The position numbers and the translations under genes were made by a program. Below, piece after piece: positions 31,641 through 34,475 of a DNA stretch of 34,475 nucleotides (its first letter is position 1; every line of letters starts with the position of its first letter). Below the pieces are notes generated by a model. The model worked only from the letters and a program-made list of their open reading frames with translations. It was not told where the DNA came from and did not search any database. Source of the stretch: Holophagaceae bacterium (GTDB taxonomy: Bacteria > Acidobacteriota > Holophagae > Holophagales > Holophagaceae); the NCBI GenBank assembly GCA_025358435.1, contig JANYJQ010000145.1, positions 1 through 34,475 on the forward strand, written 5' to 3'.

Positions 31641-32386
31641 AGCCCATGCGCTTTGCCATTATCGAAGACGAGCCGCCGGCCAGGGTCCGCCTCAAGCGTC
31701 TCGTGGCGGAGTTGGAACCGGAATCCGTTTGCGTCGCCGAAGCCGGGGATGGCCGCGCGGGTCTGGCGTTGTTGCGGGAACATCCAGTGGACCTGCTCTT
31801 CCTGGATATTGAATTTCCCCCATCAGGAGCCTTCGGGTTATTGCGCGAGGCCCGGGAGGCTGGACTCCGGCTGCCTCCCATCGCCTTCGTCACGGCCTTC
31901 GACCAGCATGCCCTGGTGGCTTTCAGATGGGCTGCCTGCGACTACCTGCTGAAGCCCGTGGAGCGGGAGCGGCTCAGGGAGACCCTGGATCGCCTGGTCC
32001 CTATCCAGCCGGATTTCGGCCTGCTGCTCCAGGCCTTGGAGGCCGCCCAGCGCAAACAAATCCCTGAGCGGTTCTCGGTGTCCGTGAAGGGCCGGTTGCG
32101 AGTATTGAACTGGGCGGACGTGAGCCACCTCTCCACTGAAAACCGCCTTCTCTTTGTGCACACCACCGAGGGACGCTTCGTGCTGGACCGCACGCTCGAT
32201 GAGTTGGAGGGTCTTCTGGCCCCGCGGTTCATCCGCACCCACCGGGGAGCCATGGTGGCTATCGAAGCAGTCAAGGAATTGGTGTCGGATGCCGGGGGCA
32301 CAGGTGAGTTGCGATTGAAGGATGAGGCTCGCGTGCCCGTGAGCCGAGACCGCATGGCGGAGCTGCGAAAGTGCCTCGGAGGCTGA
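31637..32386 (+). CDS. LytTR-type response regulator
   Basis: A 249-residue regulator partnered with the kinase just upstream. Receiver domain with Glu10/Asp11, phospho-acceptor Asp57 (LLFLDIEF), Thr86 and Lys106 (YLLKPVERERLRETLDRL), then a LytTR DNA-binding domain (FSVSVKGRLRVLNWADVSHLSTENRLLFVHTTEGRFVLDRTLDELEGLL ... FIRTHRGAMVAIEAVKELVSD). GGAGGTGAGG precedes ATG 31637 by 6 bases; ATG 31637 overlaps the kinase stop. A target is not visible in the sequence; the secreted TPR protein and the TonB receptor genes lie directly downstream. Confidence 0.95.
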   Translation: MKPMRFAIIEDEPPARVRLKRLVAELEPESVCVAEAGDGRAGLALLREHPVDLLFLDIEFPPSGAFGLLREAREAGLRLPPIAFVTAFDQHALVAFRWAACDYLLKPVERERLRETLDRLVPIQPDFGLLLQALEAAQRKQIPERFSVSVKGRLRVLNWADVSHLSTENRLLFVHTTEGRFVLDRTLDELEGLLAPRFIRTHRGAMVAIEAVKELVSDAGGTGELRLKDEARVPVSRDRMAELRKCLGG

Positions 32387-32495
32387 TATCCCGCCTTTCG
32401 TGCGGGGGATCCCCCCGTTGGTGCGTCAGGGTGGGCGAAGGGGACGGTAACTCAGGAATCTGGCTCTGTCGCGCCGTGCGCGTTTGGAGTCCACC

Positions 32496-33224
32496 ATGCG
32501 AATGCATCTGCTCTTGTTGCCCGTCCTGGCTTTCACCTTAAGCGCCCAGGAACCTGACCTCCCGACCCAGTTGCAACGGACCCAGCGCTTGGGCACCGAA
32601 GCCCTGCAGGATCTTCAAGCCAAATTGGCGATGGATCCTGCTACCTCTGAACAGAAGGCCTACTTCCAGGCCCTCGTGGGCTACACCCTGGCCTCCCATT
32701 TGCAAAACCGCGATGCCAAGGCCTCCGAAGCGCTCCTGGATCGCACGTTGAAAGGTCTTGAGGGGCGTAAGGACGCCGAGAGCCTTGCCCTGATGGGTGC
32801 CTGCTTCGGTTTGAAAATCGGCTTCGCCCCTGCGTCGGGAATGACCCTGGCGCCGAAAGCCATGGGGCTATTCCAGCAGGCGCTCAAGCTGAGCCCAGGG
32901 AACCCCCGAGCGCTCTTCTTTCAAGGTCTGCATGTCTATCACACGCCCGCCTTTTTCGGTGGAGGTGGGGAGAAAGCAATGCCCATCCTCGAAGCGGCCG
33001 GGATGGCGGCCAGAGATGAAAAGCCCACCGAGAACGCTTGGGCACCGCGTTGGGGCAAGGCCGAAAGCCTTGCCTGGCTGGCGTTGGTGCAGCTCGATCA
33101 ACATCAAATCGAAGCCGCCAACCAGAGCATCAACGCCGCCTTGGCGGTGGATGGGGACTGGGCTTTCGCGGCAAAAGTCGCGAAACCAAAGATTGACGCA
33201 GAATTGGCCAAGGCTGCGAAGTGA
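32496..33224 (+). CDS. Secreted TPR-like protein
   Basis: A 242-residue exported protein with a signal peptide at 1-17 (MRMHLLLLPVLAFTLSAQ). The mature part is all-helical with TPR-like pairs (QKAYFQALVGYTLASHLQNRDAKASEALLDRTLKGLEG; APKAMGLFQQALKLSPGNPRALFFQGLHVY; AESLAWLALVQLDQHQIEAANQSINAALAVDGDWAFA), suggesting a protein-binding scaffold in the periplasm. GGAG lies 7 bases before ATG 32496. The last codons overlap the GTG start of the TonB receptor gene (GTGA). A role as partner of that receptor is inference from position. Confidence 0.85.
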   Translation: MRMHLLLLPVLAFTLSAQEPDLPTQLQRTQRLGTEALQDLQAKLAMDPATSEQKAYFQALVGYTLASHLQNRDAKASEALLDRTLKGLEGRKDAESLALMGACFGLKIGFAPASGMTLAPKAMGLFQQALKLSPGNPRALFFQGLHVYHTPAFFGGGGEKAMPILEAAGMAARDEKPTENAWAPRWGKAESLAWLALVQLDQHQIEAANQSINAALAVDGDWAFAAKVAKPKIDAELAKAAK

Positions 33225-34475
33225 TCCCCATCCTGCTGCAGTCAGCGGCCCTTCTGGGCGGCGTGGTGATGGGCTCCGGCGGCGCGCCTATCGCGGGTGC
33301 GGTGGTGGCGGTAGGAGAGCAACAGGTGCTGACGGACGCCAAGGGAGGGTTTTCCTTGAAGGTGGCGGGGGCGGTCGTGCTCCGCATCTCCGCCAAGGGT
33401 TTCAGTCCCCAGGAGCGGGAAGCGAAGCCCGGGGAGACAGTGCTGGTGCTTCTGGAGCGGGAAGCCCAGGGCGCCACCGTGGAGGTGGTGGAGGGTTCGG
33501 GTTACTCCAGCGAGGGACCTTCAAGCTCCATCTCCAGGCTGGAGATCTACCTGACTCCGGGGGCCGCGGCGGATGTTTTCCAGGCCACCAAGGCTCTGCC
33601 CGGCGTGAGCAACGCCAGTGAAGGCGCTGAGCTTTTCGTCCGGGGTGGCAAACCTGAGGAAGTGGGCATCTATCTCAATGGGGGTCGCCTGCCGAGGCCC
33701 TACCACCACCCAAATACCCAGGGCGGCATCTTTTCCTCCGTGGACACGGCCATGGTCACGCGCCTGGACTTCATCCCCGGCGGTTTTTCAGCCAAGTACG
33801 GGGACGCGCTCTCGGCGGTGCTGGACCTCAGCACCGAGGAGAGCTCCCCCGTGCGCGCAGGCAGCGCCCTCATCAACCTGGCTGGCCAGGGCATCCAACA
33901 GGATGAACCGGTGGGTGGCGGCGTGCTGCGGGGTTCCTATCGACACGCTTCGCCGGTGTTGCTGGACAAGCTCTACGGGCTCGCTCCGAATTTCACGGAT
34001 TCCCCCATCAGCGATGACCTGCAGCTGAACCACCAGACCCCACTGGGGACGGGCCGCCTCACCATGACCGCCCTTTTCTCCCAGGACCACCTCGCGGTGG
34101 ACACCCGCATCGCCAACGAACTTGGCATCTACGACAACCGCAGCCGCACACGTTTTCTCACGGCCCAGTTCACTCAAACCCTGGGAGAGCGGACGGTGCT
34201 GAACTTCACGGCTTCCGACTCTCGCTTCCACGAGGCGTGGTCCTTCAAATCCTGGGGCATCATCCAGGAGGAACACGATGGTTTTATGAGGGCTGAAGGG
34301 GTCATCCAGGTGAATGAGTCCATCACCCTCGAATCAGGATTGGATCGCGACCAGCTGCGGCTGGATCCCAAGGGCCAGGTTCCCTTCGACCTGTCCAATT
34401 GGGCCCAGGAAGCGACACCCAGAATCTTCGCGTATGGCTTCGATGGTGATGGACTCATTCACCTGGATGACCCCT
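33221..34475 (+). CDS. TonB-dependent receptor, N-terminal part (3' end outside window)
   Basis: The frame is open to the right edge, giving 418 visible residues. GTG 33221 overlaps the stop of the TPR-like gene. A short signal-like N-terminus (IPILLQSAALLGG) leads to a carboxypeptidase-regulatory-like beta-sandwich (GSGGAPIAGAVVAVGEQQVLTDAKGGFSLKV), then a plug domain: DVFQATKALPGVSNASEGAELFVRGGKPEEVGIYLNGG and VDTAMVTRLDFIPGGFSAKYGDALSAVLDL, and the first barrel strands. TonB-type receptors import large ligands across the outer membrane using TonB energy; no substrate can be read. The ribosome site is weak; translation is probably coupled. Confidence 0.9.
   Translation, partial: MIPILLQSAALLGGVVMGSGGAPIAGAVVAVGEQQVLTDAKGGFSLKVAGAVVLRISAKGFSPQEREAKPGETVLVLLEREAQGATVEVVEGSGYSSEGPSSSISRLEIYLTPGAAADVFQATKALPGVSNASEGAELFVRGGKPEEVGIYLNGGRLPRPYHHPNTQGGIFSSVDTAMVTRLDFIPGGFSAKYGDALSAVLDLSTEESSPVRAGSALINLAGQGIQQDEPVGGGVLRGSYRHASPVLLDKLYGLAPNFTDSPISDDLQLNHQTPLGTGRLTMTALFSQDHLAVDTRIANELGIYDNRSRTRFLTAQFTQTLGERTVLNFTASDSRFHEAWSFKSWGIIQEEHDGFMRAEGVIQVNESITLESGLDRDQLRLDPKGQVPFDLSNWAQEATPRIFAYGFDGDGLIHLDDP

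Noticed and set aside
32387-32440. Terminator after the LytTR regulator gene
   Set aside because: There is a CCCGC/GCGGG stem, but it has a bulge and no T-run; I cannot tell it from chance.
33130-34276. Minus-strand frames under the TonB receptor gene
   Set aside because: They are antisense shadows; the plus frame has clear receptor domains and is open to the window end.

Overview
The window is GC-rich (about 60%), densely coded bacterial chromosome. I infer an Acidobacteriota member of the Holophagae type (Geothrix/Holophaga-like). The basis is overall protein character: an EhN-type response regulator with its 'TGYNTDVRHG' partner, a CarH-like regulator, an HspR-type chaperone repressor, and large TonB receptors with a carboxypeptidase-regulatory N-domain. 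No rRNA or tRNA gene was seen, so the taxonomy is inference. There are 37 protein genes, two of them cut by the window ends, and little non-coding DNA.

Layout. (1) 1-4.4 kb: the end of ligA, a membrane Ser/Thr kinase, a small lipoprotein and a Cys/Met-metabolism PLP enzyme. (2) 4.5-7.4 kb, minus strand: a tightly packed GNAT - PlsC-like acyltransferase - agmatinase-family operon followed by an unknown protein. (3) 7.5-11.9 kb: a CYTH enzyme, a Trp-rich membrane-anchored protein, a response regulator carrying five perfect-register octapeptide repeats, and its conserved partner, closed by a terminator. (4) 11.9-13.5 kb: a B12-binding, CarH-like MerR photoreceptor candidate behind an unusually AT-rich palindromic promoter, followed by a half-size GDT1/UPF0016 transporter and a DCC-family protein. 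(5) 13.5-17 kb: rsmE, a 311-bp MITE-like element inserted directly before terC, then terC, ribF and a DUF2059 protein.

(6) 17-26 kb, minus strand: dnaK with its own promoter and terminator, then a probable six-gene operon dnaJ - hspR - sigma-70 factor - DnaC-like loader - RND/MMPL exporter - MidA-like methyltransferase, with overlaps or short gaps throughout. (7) 26-29 kb: yacG, exoD, trmD, rplS and a small outer-membrane beta-barrel, with two clear terminators. (8) 29-34.5 kb: ubiD (minus), then a LytS-type kinase / LytTR regulator pair, a secreted TPR-like protein and the start of a TonB-dependent receptor translationally coupled to it.

The most distinctive points are the CarH-like regulator with its palindromic promoter and its proximity to two families implicated in Mn2+ export (GDT1, TerC); the MITE-like element that has taken over the terC upstream region; the heat-shock repressor cotranscribed with an alternative sigma factor and a helicase-loader-like ATPase; and the agmatinase/PlsC/GNAT operon.
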